Of a stretch of DNA of 64,000 nucleotides, positions 26,471-35,572 are shown one piece after another; position 1 is the stretch's first letter, and every line of letters begins with the position of its first letter. The position numbers were made by a program, and so were the translations under genes. The notes beneath the pieces were generated by a model. That model was given only the letters and a program-made list of their open reading frames with translations, had not been told where the DNA came from and searched no databases. Origin of the DNA: UBA4615 sp044368415 (lineage in GTDB: Bacteria; Pseudomonadota; Gammaproteobacteria; Burkholderiales; Burkholderiaceae_E); contig JBIPLJ010000001.1 in NCBI GenBank assembly GCA_044368415.1, forward strand, positions 1-64,000, in the 5' to 3' direction.

Positions 26471-27868
26471 ATGTACCGATTCGCCGCCCCAATGTCTCGC
26501 CCCCTCGTATACACCGCACGCGCGCTGCGTGTCGCACTGCTGTCCGGCTCGGTCGCGGCGGCGGCGGCCCTGATGACCGGCTGCAGCGAACGCACGATGC
26601 TGCCCGACCTCGCCGACACCGGGCCGCGTCCGCGGATGGTCGAACCCGTCGTGTCCGTGCTGCCGACGGTCAACATTGCGCCGGCTTCTCGGTGGCCCGC
26701 CGGGCAGGCCCCGATCGCGGCTGCGGGCACGCAGGTCACCGTGTTCGCCAGCGGTCTGAACCACCCGCGTTGGCTGCACGTGCTGCCCAACGGCGACGTG
26801 CTGGTCGCCGAAAGCAACGCGCCGCCACGCGAGGGCGGGAAGAATCCCCTCAAGGAGTGGGTGATGGGTCGAGTGATGGCGCGCGCCGGCGCGGGCGTGC
26901 CGAGCGCGAACCGGATCACGCTGCTGCGCGATGCCGACGGCGATGGCGATCCGGAGGTCCGCACCGTCTTCCTCGACGGGCTGAACTCGCCCTTCGGGAT
27001 GGCCTTCGTCGACAACCGGTTCTACGTCGCCAACACCGACGGCGTGCTGGAGTTCGCTTATCGTCCCGGTCAGACGCGCCTCGATGGTCCGGGTCGCACG
27101 CTCGTCGCGCTGCCCGCCGGTCCGATCAACCACCATTGGACGAAGTCACTGATCGTCAGCCCCGATGGCCGCCGGCTGTTTGCCACGGTCGGCTCCAACA
27201 GCAATGTCGCGGAGAACGGGCTCGACGCCGAGCTCGGTCGGGCCGCGATCTGGGAGATCGATCGCCTCACCGGGGCGGCCCGCGTGTTCGCCAGCGGCCT
27301 GCGAAATCCGAATGGCATGGCATGGATGGCCAGCGACGCCGGCGGCGCGCCCGTTCTCTGGACGGTGGTCAACGAACGCGACGAGATCGGCAGCGACCTG
27401 GTCCCCGACTACCTGACCAGCGTGCGCGACGGCGGCTTCTATGGGTGGCCCTTCAGTTGGTACGGCACGCACCTCGACCGTCGTGTGACACCGCAGGACC
27501 CGGTGCGTGTGGCCCAGGCCGTGGTCCCGGATTTTGCACTGGGTGCGCACGTCGCGCCGCTCGGACTGGCCGCGAACGGAAACAGCCCGCTTGGTCCGCT
27601 GTTGGCTGCCGGGCGATCGCAGGCGGAGGGGGTGTTCATCGGGCACCACGGTTCATGGAACCGGCGCCCGCACTCCGGCTACAAGGTCGTGTTCCTGCCG
27701 TTCGAGAATGGCAAGCCCAGCGGCCTGCCGATCGATGTGTTGACCGGCTTCCTGAGCCCCCGTGGCGACGCCTGGGGCCGGCCGGTGGGCGTGGCGATCG
27801 ACGGCCGCGGCGCGCTTCTGGTGGCCGACGACGTCGGCAACACAGTCTGGCGAGTGACCGTCCGCTAG
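26471..27868 (+). CDS. sorbosone/glucose dehydrogenase-like lipoprotein (PQQ-type beta-propeller)
   Basis: A 465-residue protein with a signal region and the lipobox LMTGC near residue 36. The rest is a six-bladed beta-propeller of the glucose/sorbosone dehydrogenase family, with FASGLNHPRWLHVLPNGDVLVAE, DGLNSPFGMAF, TVGSNSNVAENG and GLRNPNGMAW motifs and the late FIGHHGSWNR segment. Soluble members oxidise sugars with PQQ in the periplasm. No PQQ synthesis gene is present here, so cofactor and activity are unproven. A second ATG seven codons in is an alternative start. Confidence 0.85.
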   Translation: MYRFAAPMSRPLVYTARALRVALLSGSVAAAAALMTGCSERTMLPDLADTGPRPRMVEPVVSVLPTVNIAPASRWPAGQAPIAAAGTQVTVFASGLNHPRWLHVLPNGDVLVAESNAPPREGGKNPLKEWVMGRVMARAGAGVPSANRITLLRDADGDGDPEVRTVFLDGLNSPFGMAFVDNRFYVANTDGVLEFAYRPGQTRLDGPGRTLVALPAGPINHHWTKSLIVSPDGRRLFATVGSNSNVAENGLDAELGRAAIWEIDRLTGAARVFASGLRNPNGMAWMASDAGGAPVLWTVVNERDEIGSDLVPDYLTSVRDGGFYGWPFSWYGTHLDRRVTPQDPVRVAQAVVPDFALGAHVAPLGLAANGNSPLGPLLAAGRSQAEGVFIGHHGSWNRRPHSGYKVVFLPFENGKPSGLPIDVLTGFLSPRGDAWGRPVGVAIDGRGALLVADDVGNTVWRVTVR

Positions 27869-27965
27869 CACCAGACGGAGCCCGCGCGGCGCGGATCGGC
27901 AGGCTCTCCGACAGATGCAATCCCCGTGCCCAGGTTCCCGTCGCATCGTCATGGCGCCGGTCGGC

Positions 27966-30482
27966 TCAGCCCCAGCCCCCCGTCAGTTCACGGTCGTATT
28001 CGCGGTGCTGTCCGAGTGCGAAGACGAAGGCATCCAGCGGACCGCTCAGGCCCGCGTCACTGAAGGAGGTGGCCAGCATCACGCCGGGCTCGGGCGTTCC
28101 ATCCGTCGCATCGGTCGTCACCCCCAATGCGCCGAGCACATCGCGTGATCGCTCTCCTAAGGCCAGGATCGGCTTGCAGTGACGGTACTGTGCTGCAACA
28201 AACTCGCCGATTGAGCCGCGGGCGGCTCGGTCCGGCGTCCACTCGCCGCCGGGCAGCACCATCGCGTCCCACAGCACCGAGGGGCTTGCCTCCAGCGTCG
28301 TCTCGACCTCGATCGCCGAGCCGCCGCCGCTCACCGACACCCGGCCGAGCTGCGCGCCGACGAATCGTGGTACCGCCCGCGCCTGCAGCAGGCGCTGCTG
28401 CACTTGGCGCAGCGAGCCCCCGTCGACGCCCTCGGCGACGAGCAGCGCGACCCGTCGGCCTGCAGCGCCGCCGTTCCCCGGCCGCGCGACGAGCGACAGG
28501 CTCTGCGACACGTCGACGTCGCCCTCCACCGGGCCGGCCCGCACGATCGGCTGGGCATCCGGCAACGTCTCCATGCCCAGGCCATCGGCCACGCCCTGTG
28601 CCAACGCCGCGTCGACATTGATCAGTTGCGACACCACACGTTGGCGCACGGCCACCACGGTGACACGCGACAGTTCGAATCTGAAGGCCGCGATGATGTG
28701 CCGCTTCTCGGCCGGCGACTGGCTGCGCCAGAACAGCTGGGCCTGCGAGTAGTGATCGGCAAATCGTTCGGGTTTGCCGCGTACCTTGTCCTGGTACGGC
28801 TGCTCGAGCGTCGATGCATCCGCACTCGCGGTGACGAACCCCACCCTGCCTGCCTGGTACGGGCAGCCGCCCCCCAGCGAGTTGGGTTCGTAGCTGACCC
28901 GTCCGCGATGAAGCGCCTGCCGGTGGATGCCGTCGCGCTGGTTGTTGTGCACTTGCGCGACCGGCGCGTTGATCGGGATCTCGTGGAAGTTCGCGCCGCC
29001 CAGTCGCGTGATCTGCGTGTCGAGGTAGCTGTGGATTCGGCCCTGCAGCAGAGGGTCGTTGCTGAAGTCGATGCCTGGCACCACGTGCGCGGTGCAAAAG
29101 GCCACCTGCTCGGTCTCGGCGAAGAAGTTGTCTGGGTTGCGGTCCAGCACCATTCTGCCCACCACACGCAGCGGCACCTGTTCTTCCGGTACCAGCTTGG
29201 TGGCGTCGAGCACATCGAAGCCGAACGCTTCGGCCTGCGCCTCGGTGAACACCTGCAACGCGAGTTCGTACTCGGGAGAGTTACCCGATTCGATCGCCTC
29301 CCACAGGTCGCGACGGTGAAAGTCGGGATCGGCACCGGCAATCTTTGCGGCTTCGTCCCAGACGAGCGAATGTGTGCCGGCGACCGGCAGCCAATGGAAC
29401 TTCACGAAGCAGGCGTCGCCGGCCGCGTTGACCAGCCGGAAGCTGTGGACACCAAACCCCCTCATGGTGCGATAGCTGCGCGGAATCCCATGGTCACTCA
29501 TCACCCACAGGGTGTGATGCATGCTTTCGGGCATCAGCGAAATGAAATCCCAGAACGTGTCGTGCGCGCTGCTGGCCTGTGGGATACCCGTATTCGGCTC
29601 GGGCTTGACCGCGTGGATCAGGTCGGGGAACTTCATCGCGTCCTGGATGAAGAACACCGGGATGTTGTTGCCCACCAGGTCCCAGTTTCCCTCGTCGGTA
29701 TAGAACTTGACCGCGAAGCCACGGGTGTCGCGCACCGTGTCGGCACTGCCCCGCTCTCCGGCCACCGTCGAGAAGCGCACGAACACCGGCGTGCGTTTTC
29801 CGGCCTTGTCGAACAGTCCGGCCCGTGTGATGTCGGCCAGCGAATCGTAGGTCTCGAAGTACCCGTGCGCGCCCGAGCCGCGCGCGTGAACGACGCGCTC
29901 GGGGATGCGCTCATGATCGAAATGGGTGATCTTCTCCCGCAGGATGAAGTCCTCGAGCAGCGTTGGTCCCCGCAACCCGGCCTTCAGCGAGTTCTGGTTG
30001 TCGGCGACCTGCACGCCTTGATTGGTGGTCAACGCCCTCTGCTGCGAGTCAACCCGGACGCGGTCGAGCGGGCCGTTCAGCGGGTTGTGGCCGGGGTGAG
30101 GGATGCCGCCGCCGAGCTTGTCGCTCTCGATCGACTCGCTCACAGTACTGGCCCCGACCACGTCGTCGGGACTGTCAGCGATGTGCTGCCCCTGCGACGG
30201 TTGCAGGCCGTTCTCGAAACCGTATTCGGACGCCTTCAGTGCGTTCGCGGGCATCTCCAGAGCAGCCTGCTGCACGCCCGATCTCTGCTTAGCCAGGCGA
30301 CGCTGTGCATCGGGCGCGGCCTCGTCAGGCTGATCCGAGTCGGCGGGCGGTCGCGTCGGGCCCGAGGCGGTGCTCAGCACCGACCCCTTCACATCGGCGA
30401 TGCCGGGAGGCGCAGGTGCGTTGAGCTGCGTTGCGCCGGCTACTGCGGACGGTTTGTGCGAGGCGGATCTGGTATTGGCCAT
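27966..30482 (-). CDS. katE: monofunctional large-subunit catalase HPII
   Basis: An 838-residue clade-2 catalase that decomposes hydrogen peroxide to water and oxygen in the cytosol. The distal His is in RVVHARGSGAHG (His199) and the proximal Tyr is in the helix RIHSYLDTQ, where most homologues have Phe instead of His before Ser-Tyr. The C-terminal roughly 150 residues form the flavodoxin/DJ-1-like domain typical of HPII. The N-terminal extension is about 70 residues longer than in E. coli HPII. The ATG at 30482 has an AGGT ribosome site. It is divergent from the antiporter gene, sharing a 95-bp promoter region. Confidence 0.95.
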   Translation of the reverse strand: MANTRSASHKPSAVAGATQLNAPAPPGIADVKGSVLSTASGPTRPPADSDQPDEAAPDAQRRLAKQRSGVQQAALEMPANALKASEYGFENGLQPSQGQHIADSPDDVVGASTVSESIESDKLGGGIPHPGHNPLNGPLDRVRVDSQQRALTTNQGVQVADNQNSLKAGLRGPTLLEDFILREKITHFDHERIPERVVHARGSGAHGYFETYDSLADITRAGLFDKAGKRTPVFVRFSTVAGERGSADTVRDTRGFAVKFYTDEGNWDLVGNNIPVFFIQDAMKFPDLIHAVKPEPNTGIPQASSAHDTFWDFISLMPESMHHTLWVMSDHGIPRSYRTMRGFGVHSFRLVNAAGDACFVKFHWLPVAGTHSLVWDEAAKIAGADPDFHRRDLWEAIESGNSPEYELALQVFTEAQAEAFGFDVLDATKLVPEEQVPLRVVGRMVLDRNPDNFFAETEQVAFCTAHVVPGIDFSNDPLLQGRIHSYLDTQITRLGGANFHEIPINAPVAQVHNNQRDGIHRQALHRGRVSYEPNSLGGGCPYQAGRVGFVTASADASTLEQPYQDKVRGKPERFADHYSQAQLFWRSQSPAEKRHIIAAFRFELSRVTVVAVRQRVVSQLINVDAALAQGVADGLGMETLPDAQPIVRAGPVEGDVDVSQSLSLVARPGNGGAAGRRVALLVAEGVDGGSLRQVQQRLLQARAVPRFVGAQLGRVSVSGGGSAIEVETTLEASPSVLWDAMVLPGGEWTPDRAARGSIGEFVAAQYRHCKPILALGERSRDVLGALGVTTDATDGTPEPGVMLATSFSDAGLSGPLDAFVFALGQHREYDRELTGGWG

Positions 30483-30577
30483 GGGGACCTGCGCGGGCTG
30501 GAGGGTGACGGGACTCTCTTGCAGCAAACGGGATGCCCGCGGCCGGCGGGCACATTGACTGCTCCTGCCCGGATACG

Positions 30578-31858
30578 ATGTTGACTGCCGCGCTGCTCCT
30601 GTTCGGTATTGTTCTGCTGGCGCTGACGCTGGCGTCGCGCGCCGTCGGCCGATTGCCGCTCACGCCTGCCGTGATCTACCTGGCCACGGGTTGGGCGGCG
30701 GGGTGGCTGATGGGTGCGCCGACCCTCGATCAGCTGGCCGAGCATGCCGCGTACGCGACCTTCGTCACCGAAGCGGCGGTGCTGATCTCGCTGCTGGCTG
30801 TGGGCCTGCGGCTGCGCGTGCCGCCGCGCCTGTCAGCTTGGAGCGTGGCGCTGCTGATGGCGGGACCCGGCATGGTCGTGACCATTGCACTGACCACAGC
30901 GGCCGCGATGTGGCTGCTCGCGTTGCCGTGGCCGGCGGCGCTGCTGCTGGCCGCGATCCTCGCTCCGACCGACCCGGTGCTCGCATCGGAAGTGCAAATT
31001 CACTCCGAACGCGATCGCGATGCGGTGCGTCTGTCGCTGACCGCCGAGGGTGGACTGAACGACGGCACTGCGCTGCCTGCGGTGATGCTCGCCCTCGGGC
31101 TGATGGGACTTCACGGGCTGGGCGATCACGGACGCGACTGGTGGCTGTACGACCTGGCATGGGCGATTGGTGGTGGGTCCCTCTTGGGCATCGCAACCGG
31201 TCTGGCGCTCGGCTACGCGTTACGAGCAAGGCTGGCGAGCGGTGACCCCGTGGCGCGCGACGAGCTGCTGTACGTGGGCACGGTCGGCCTCGCATTTGCG
31301 CTGGCGCGTGCCTCCTCGACCTCGACCTTTGTCGTCGTGTTTACGTTGGGGGTCGCCATGATGTGGCCGTTTCACGAAGCCTTGCTGTCGGCAGCTCGCC
31401 AGGCGCTCGCCGACCGCCTGGGCGCGTTCGGCGAGCGCGTCGAGCGGCTGATCGAGGCGGCCAGCGTGCTGTCGATGGGCGTGATCCTGCATACCGTGCC
31501 ACCTTCGTGGTCGAGCCTCGCCTTCGCGTGTCTGCTCGTGGTGGCAGCACGGCCCATCTCGGTCTTCGCCGTGGTGCGCCGGGGCATGATGACGCCTCAA
31601 CAGCGTCGCTTGGTCGCGTGGTTCGGCATCCGGGGTATCGGCACGCTGTTCTATCTGGCGTTCGCACTGGCACACGGCGTGAGCGGCGACGTCGCGCGCG
31701 AACTGGTGGGCGCTACGCTGACCGCCGTGGCCGTGTCGATCTTGCTGCATGGTGTGTCGGCGACGCCGCTGATGACCGCTTACCAGCGGCGCCGACGCGC
31801 GTCGCAGCCGCGCGACGGTGTCGCGGAAGATCTGGGTGCGAGGCGCACTCCGAGGTAA
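30578..31858 (+). CDS. CPA1-family cation:proton antiporter
   Basis: A 426-residue inner-membrane protein with about 11-13 hydrophobic segments. The CPA1 ion-binding motifs are APTDPVLASEV (about residue 130) and EGGLNDGTALP (about 155), and a conserved Arg appears late in WFGIRGIGTLFYL. It should exchange Na+ or K+ for protons. There is no C-terminal regulatory RCK domain. It is divergent from katE, suggesting shared stress induction. Confidence 0.9.
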   Translation: MLTAALLLFGIVLLALTLASRAVGRLPLTPAVIYLATGWAAGWLMGAPTLDQLAEHAAYATFVTEAAVLISLLAVGLRLRVPPRLSAWSVALLMAGPGMVVTIALTTAAAMWLLALPWPAALLLAAILAPTDPVLASEVQIHSERDRDAVRLSLTAEGGLNDGTALPAVMLALGLMGLHGLGDHGRDWWLYDLAWAIGGGSLLGIATGLALGYALRARLASGDPVARDELLYVGTVGLAFALARASSTSTFVVVFTLGVAMMWPFHEALLSAARQALADRLGAFGERVERLIEAASVLSMGVILHTVPPSWSSLAFACLLVVAARPISVFAVVRRGMMTPQQRRLVAWFGIRGIGTLFYLAFALAHGVSGDVARELVGATLTAVAVSILLHGVSATPLMTAYQRRRRASQPRDGVAEDLGARRTPR

Positions 31859-31987
31859 CCCGTATTCGATCGCCAGTAGTTCGCGTCGGTCGCCGAGCAG
31901 CCCCGGCAGTGTCTGCCAGGATGCCTGCACCGTTTTCGGCATCCCGGCCCAAGCTCGGAGAACGGCGGCTGCGCGGCCGCCCCGTCT

Positions 31988-32407
31988 TCAGGAAGTCAGG
32001 CGGGACATCACGACCCCAACTGCCAGCGCGGTGCCGAGCGCCGTAAGCGGGTTCTCGCGTACTGTCATGCGAAGGCTCTCTGCCCACTCGTCGCCGGTAT
32101 CGCGAAGGACGTCGGCACGCGCGGTCAGGCGCTCGCTGGCCGTACTGACGCCCTCCTGCAGGCGCTGCACGTGAGGCGCAGCCGTATTGGCCATGCGGTC
32201 AACCGCCTGATGGGCGCCTTGTACGACTCGGGTCAACCGGTCGCTGTCGCCGGCGGCGCCATTCGCCCGAACGCTATGCGCATCGGTGCTCGATGTGGCG
32301 GTGGGCGAAGAGGTGGGCGAAGCGGACGGCAACGGCGCTTCACCGACGGTGCGCACGCCGGTGGCGGTCTCGGAGGTCGGGAACGGACTGGTCTGTTGGG
32401 AAGCCAT
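31988..32407 (-). CDS. YqjD/DUF883-like C-tail-anchored protein
   Basis: A 139-residue protein. A Ser/Thr/Pro-rich disordered N-terminus (about 50 residues) is followed by a long amphipathic helix (RVVQGAHQAVDRMANTA and ERLTARADVLRD) and a short C-terminal hydrophobic segment (NPLTALGTALAVGVVMSRL). The layout resembles the protein at 15774-16103 and the YqjD family, but the helix sequence differs. AAGGAA precedes the ATG. Confidence 0.65.
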   Translation of the reverse strand: MASQQTSPFPTSETATGVRTVGEAPLPSASPTSSPTATSSTDAHSVRANGAAGDSDRLTRVVQGAHQAVDRMANTAAPHVQRLQEGVSTASERLTARADVLRDTGDEWAESLRMTVRENPLTALGTALAVGVVMSRLTS

Positions 32408-32663
32408 GGAGTGTTTCCTTACGGTGGTGGACAGTGCAAGAACAGGCTCGCGTCTCTGCGGGCCAACCGGTGGCTCAGCGCGCAGGTGATGGACCCTACG
32501 GGCCGAATCACCCGCAGACCCTCTTGGCAAATGGCGTGCCGCAGTAGGGCACGCACTGTGTCGGGCACGTGGGTTGCCATGTGATCTGCACGGCACCTGC
32601 CGTTATCGCCATCGCCAGCCAGGCGTGGCGCGTAAAAACCCAGTAGCCACCAGGAAAACAAAC

Positions 32664-33089
32664 ATGACCAAAACACTTTCGACTCGGGCAGCGTTCGCCG
32701 CCGCTTGCTTGGCGTTCGCGAGCAGCGTGTCGTTCGCACAGTCCTCCGGCACAGCGGGCGCCGCCGGTCAGTCCGGCGGTACTGCAGGCGGTGCGGGCGG
32801 TGCGGGCCCTGCGACTGCAAGTCCCGGTAGCACTGCGCCGGGCGGCGCGGCTACGGGTGCAAGCGGAGTCGGCACGATGCAACCCGGCCGCACCGACTCA
32901 GCAAGACCCGATCAGATGCAGCGCAACTCGGACGTGCCCGGAGGCTCGATGTCGAACAGCGGCGCAGCCGATTCGACAGGCCGCAGCACGATGGGCACTC
33001 GAGGCAGCGATAGCATGCGGTCCGACTCTGCCAGCACGGGCGGCATGAACTCAGACGGTACCCGTCGCGCCCGCAACGATCGGAACTGA
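32664..33089 (+). CDS. exported Gly/Ser/Ala-rich low-complexity protein
   Basis: A 141-residue protein with a Sec signal peptide (RAAFAAACLAFASSVSFAQ, cleavage after FAQ). The mature chain is composed of Gly, Ser, Ala, Thr and Asp with no predicted fold, in short imperfect repeats around GG(T)AGGAGGAG and STGRSTMGTRGSDSMRSD. It may be a disordered envelope or matrix protein. AGGAAA lies upstream. No family recognised. Confidence 0.65.
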   Translation: MTKTLSTRAAFAAACLAFASSVSFAQSSGTAGAAGQSGGTAGGAGGAGPATASPGSTAPGGAATGASGVGTMQPGRTDSARPDQMQRNSDVPGGSMSNSGAADSTGRSTMGTRGSDSMRSDSASTGGMNSDGTRRARNDRN

Positions 33090-33110
33090 CGCACGACAGT
33101 TCGACATCAA

Positions 33111-33818
33111 TCAACGTCCGGTCTGCGCGGACTTTCCGGAGTCCGTCTGACCGGTTTTCACGCGGCTGAAGATCGAACGACGCGGCAGGGTGTCGGGCAG
33201 AAGGTAGACCATCCCGCCACGCGAGGTGAGAAGGGGGGCCAACCGCTGGTTGTAGAACGCGATCGGCACGTTGATGCAACCGTACGTGATGCGATTGTCG
33301 GTCGGCGTGTTGCTGGCCAGTCGCTCGAGTCGACGCTCGCGAGGATCGTTGACACGAACGCGATGTATCGAGACCGCCGCATCGTAGTCGACCCAGAAGA
33401 TGTCTTCGCCGGCTGCGTTCTGGCCGGGCTCTGCGTAGAACCTGCCCGCCGGCGTGGTGCGTTCGGCCGGTCGGATATCCCGAATCGCCCGCTCGCCGAT
33501 ACCGGGTACCGACGCGTCACCGCGTGCCGATCCGAGCAGCACCGGGGTGTCACCCGTCAGCCGACCCTGATCGTCATACAGCCACAGCCGCGCCTGACGT
33601 TTGTCGACGATCACGAAGGGCAGCGAACCGTTGTCGTGCGAGTTCGTGACCCACCGACGCAGTGACTCGACATCCTGCGGGGCCACCTGCGGCGACACAG
33701 CCCTCCACGGCACTTCAGCCGAACCGTCAGCACGGCTGGTCGCCGTGGCGGTCGACGCGCAGCACGCAGCCGCAACGCCGGCCGCAACGAGTCGTGCCCG
33801 AGCCGAACACACTGGCAT
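33111..33818 (-). CDS. L,D-transpeptidase (YkuD) family protein
   Basis: A 235-residue exported protein with an Ala-rich signal sequence. The YkuD domain spans residues about 65-215: VIVDKRQARLWLYDDQG at its start, the conserved His in AVSIHRV, and the catalytic Cys in RITYGCINVP, which varies the usual SxGC(I/V)R(M/L) pattern at the residues around Cys. It may form 3-3 peptidoglycan crosslinks or attach proteins to the wall. It stands beside the truncated PNPOx-like gene on the same strand. Confidence 0.82.
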   Translation of the reverse strand: MPVCSARARLVAAGVAAACCASTATATSRADGSAEVPWRAVSPQVAPQDVESLRRWVTNSHDNGSLPFVIVDKRQARLWLYDDQGRLTGDTPVLLGSARGDASVPGIGERAIRDIRPAERTTPAGRFYAEPGQNAAGEDIFWVDYDAAVSIHRVRVNDPRERRLERLASNTPTDNRITYGCINVPIAFYNQRLAPLLTSRGGMVYLLPDTLPRRSIFSRVKTGQTDSGKSAQTGR

Positions 33819-33838
33819 TGCGGGTCAGTACCAGCCGG

Positions 33839-34015
33839 TCATGCTGCCGCCGAACCCTGCCCGGGCAGTACGACGTTCTTCTGACCTAGCGCCTTCATCG
33901 GCCGGCTGGAGAGTCCCCGATTGCCCTCCGCCACAGTCAACATCGTCACGCGGTGCTGGGACAACTTCTCGGCGAGTTGGCTCAGATCGGTGTGCGTCTG
34001 GGGGGATGTCTTCAT
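33839..34015 (-). pseudogene. truncated general-stress (PNPOx-like) flavoprotein
   Basis: The 58-residue frame starts like general stress protein 26-type pyridoxamine-phosphate-oxidase-like proteins: LSQLAEKLSQHRVTMLTVAEG then SRPMKAL, the first two strands of the split barrel. It ends soon after in unrelated Gly/Ala residues. Intact members have about 150-170 residues and bind FMN or F420; this product cannot. It lies upstream of the L,D-transpeptidase gene. Confidence 0.7.
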
Positions 34016-34251
34016 CGGATGCGATCCTGGGCAAGGGCTGGTCCGCCGTCGATCGGCGCGCAGGGCGAGCATGGAACCCGCCTCCTGCGCTGCACTGTGG
34101 CTGCAGCGCCCCGTGCCCGGCATCGGGAGGCAGCCTGCACTGTCGTCGGAGCACCGAGTCCGTCGCCGTCAGACTCGACCGATCGGGCCGGTCACATCCA
34201 CGGGAACGGCGCTTGCCAATAGCCGTCAAGCACACCACCACGGAGGCTGAC

Positions 34252-34488
34252 ATGCATTCCCGCCATCGAACGTTCGAGACCCCCACCGCCGCGCGACTCG
34301 GCAACTTGGGCCACGCAGTCCGCCAGATGATGCTGCTGGCCTCGCTGGGCGCATTGCTGAGCGGCAGCCTTCGACGCGTCGCCCGGACACATCGGCGCCG
34401 TCTCACCAGCCGGTCCGAGCCGGCGCCGGTGCGTTTGCAGACCTGGGAGAGCGAGGGCGGTCGCGTCGACCCCGAGCCCTTGACTTAG
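34252..34488 (+). CDS. hypothetical small basic protein
   Basis: A 78-residue protein with one hydrophobic stretch (VRQMMLLASLGALLSG) followed by a very basic Arg/His region. CGGAGG eight bases before the ATG supports translation. It may be a single-pass membrane protein. No family recognised. Confidence 0.5.
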   Translation: MHSRHRTFETPTAARLGNLGHAVRQMMLLASLGALLSGSLRRVARTHRRRLTSRSEPAPVRLQTWESEGGRVDPEPLT

Positions 34489-34594
34489 CCGGTCGCCGCA
34501 CCGGGCTGCGATCTACATCGCGCGCGGATTCGGTGAGGCCCGGCATCGACGGCAGGCGCGTCGTTGCCGGGTCGCGGAGCACGTTGTGCTCCGG

Positions 34595-34801
34595 TCACGC
34601 GCCCCGCCGACTTCCCCGGTCAGCGGGGGGCCGATCAGCCATGACGCGAGGTTCGTGGTTGGCCTTGGCCTCCGCCGACTGATGATGCTCGGCACGGGCC
34701 TTGCGCGCCCTGTACCACTGCCAGATGCCGAAAGCGATCGCCATCGCGAAGGTGACCGAAAACAGATACGGGATAATGCTGGTGTCGGTGACGAGGTCCA
34801 T
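34595..34801 (-). CDS. small single-pass membrane protein
   Basis: A 68-residue protein with one transmembrane helix near the N-terminus (IIPYLFSVTFAMAIAFGIWQWY) followed by a charged, probably cytosolic tail (RARKARAEHHQSAEAK). AAGGAG precedes the ATG. The pattern resembles small cbb3-oxidase or transport accessory subunits only superficially; no partner is near. Function unknown. Confidence 0.6.
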   Translation of the reverse strand: MDLVTDTSIIPYLFSVTFAMAIAFGIWQWYRARKARAEHHQSAEAKANHEPRVMADRPPADRGSRRGA

Positions 34802-34812
34802 ACGGGTGCTCC

Positions 34813-34974
34813 TTAGGGCGCAAGGTGCCGTTGTGGGCGGGGTCGGCAAGCCCCCGGCGGACGGACGCGCATCGAGCGGTCGTTGTCTCGGCTCGATTCA
34901 ACGAGGTGTTGCCCTGCACGTCGCTCACTGCCTTGCGTCTTTCGGAATCTCGTTTCTCGATCCGGCTGGTCCAT
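34813..34974 (-). CDS. possible small Arg-rich protein
   Basis: A 53-residue frame with a strong GGAGG ribosome site five bases before its ATG, ending 11 bp before the start of the small membrane protein at 34801, so the two may be co-transcribed. The sequence is Arg- and Pro-rich without family resemblance. It could equally be a leader or a frame broken by a frameshift. Confidence 0.35.
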   Translation of the reverse strand: MDQPDRETRFRKTQGSERRAGQHLVESSRDNDRSMRVRPPGACRPRPQRHLAP

Positions 34975-34989
34975 GGTTGCCTCCGTGTG

Positions 34990-35009
34990 GCGTGGGTGGA
35001 AGCCCACGC
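34990..35009. repeat. 7-bp inverted repeat upstream of the small-protein pair
   Basis: GCGTGGG and CCCACGC are separated by six bases. The repeat lies in the promoter-side region of the minus-strand genes at 34974 and 34801, so it may be an operator or a leader hairpin. The remaining sequence to 35180 holds nothing recognisable. Confidence 0.35.
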
Positions 35010-35180
35010 TCCGGCAACTCGCGTGCCCGACCGGAGGCTGGCGTGTCTTTTGCTGATGTCCCTGCGTCGGTGTGGACCCTTCGAACCGACCCATACCTTC
35101 ACTCGGTTGGCCGACGGCGTTGCCTGCATGCGGTCGCCAGCGGCGCAGCCCGACGCACCGACCGCGGGACCGCTCGAGCC

Positions 35181-35435
35181 ATGGACTGGATGAACGCGCT
35201 TCAATGGCCTGCAATGGCCATCACTGTGGCGGCCTCATGGATGGTGGCCTCGTCGCGTACCGAGCGAAGGCGGTCCGGGTTCTGGCTGTTTCTGGCCAGC
35301 AATGCCCTCTGGGTCACCTGGGGGTGGCATGCGGACGCACCCGCGCTGCTGGTGCTCCAGTGCTGCCTGTTGGCCCTGAACATCCGGGGTGCGCTGAAGA
35401 ACGCTGACACCGCTACGGCGGACGATGCCTCGTAG
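35181..35435 (+). CDS. small three-helix membrane protein
   Basis: An 84-residue protein with three hydrophobic segments (WPAMAITVAASWMVA, GFWLFLASNALWVTWGW and LLVLQCCLLALNIRG). The pattern resembles half of a PnuC/YgjV-like transporter unit, but I do not assign a family. No clear ribosome site is visible. Confidence 0.5.
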   Translation: MDWMNALQWPAMAITVAASWMVASSRTERRRSGFWLFLASNALWVTWGWHADAPALLVLQCCLLALNIRGALKNADTATADDAS

Positions 35436-35572
35436 TAATGCCTGAACGCCCCCCGGCACCGCAGCTTGACATCCGGAAGCCCCTCTCGCGAAACGCTCCC
35501 TGAGCGCCCGACTGCCGAGGAGACCGGCACGACCGATGCGTTCATGCTCGATGCAGACGGACGCAGAGCCGC

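Noticed and set aside
26211..26573. Possible gene after the glucan synthase
   Set aside because: Partly protein-like sequence but no family, no ribosome site and overlap with the next gene's signal peptide; recorded only as an unassigned spacer.
30555..30579. TTGACT...TACGAT as a promoter for the antiporter
   Set aside because: The spacing is 13 bases and the -10 would overlap the start codon.
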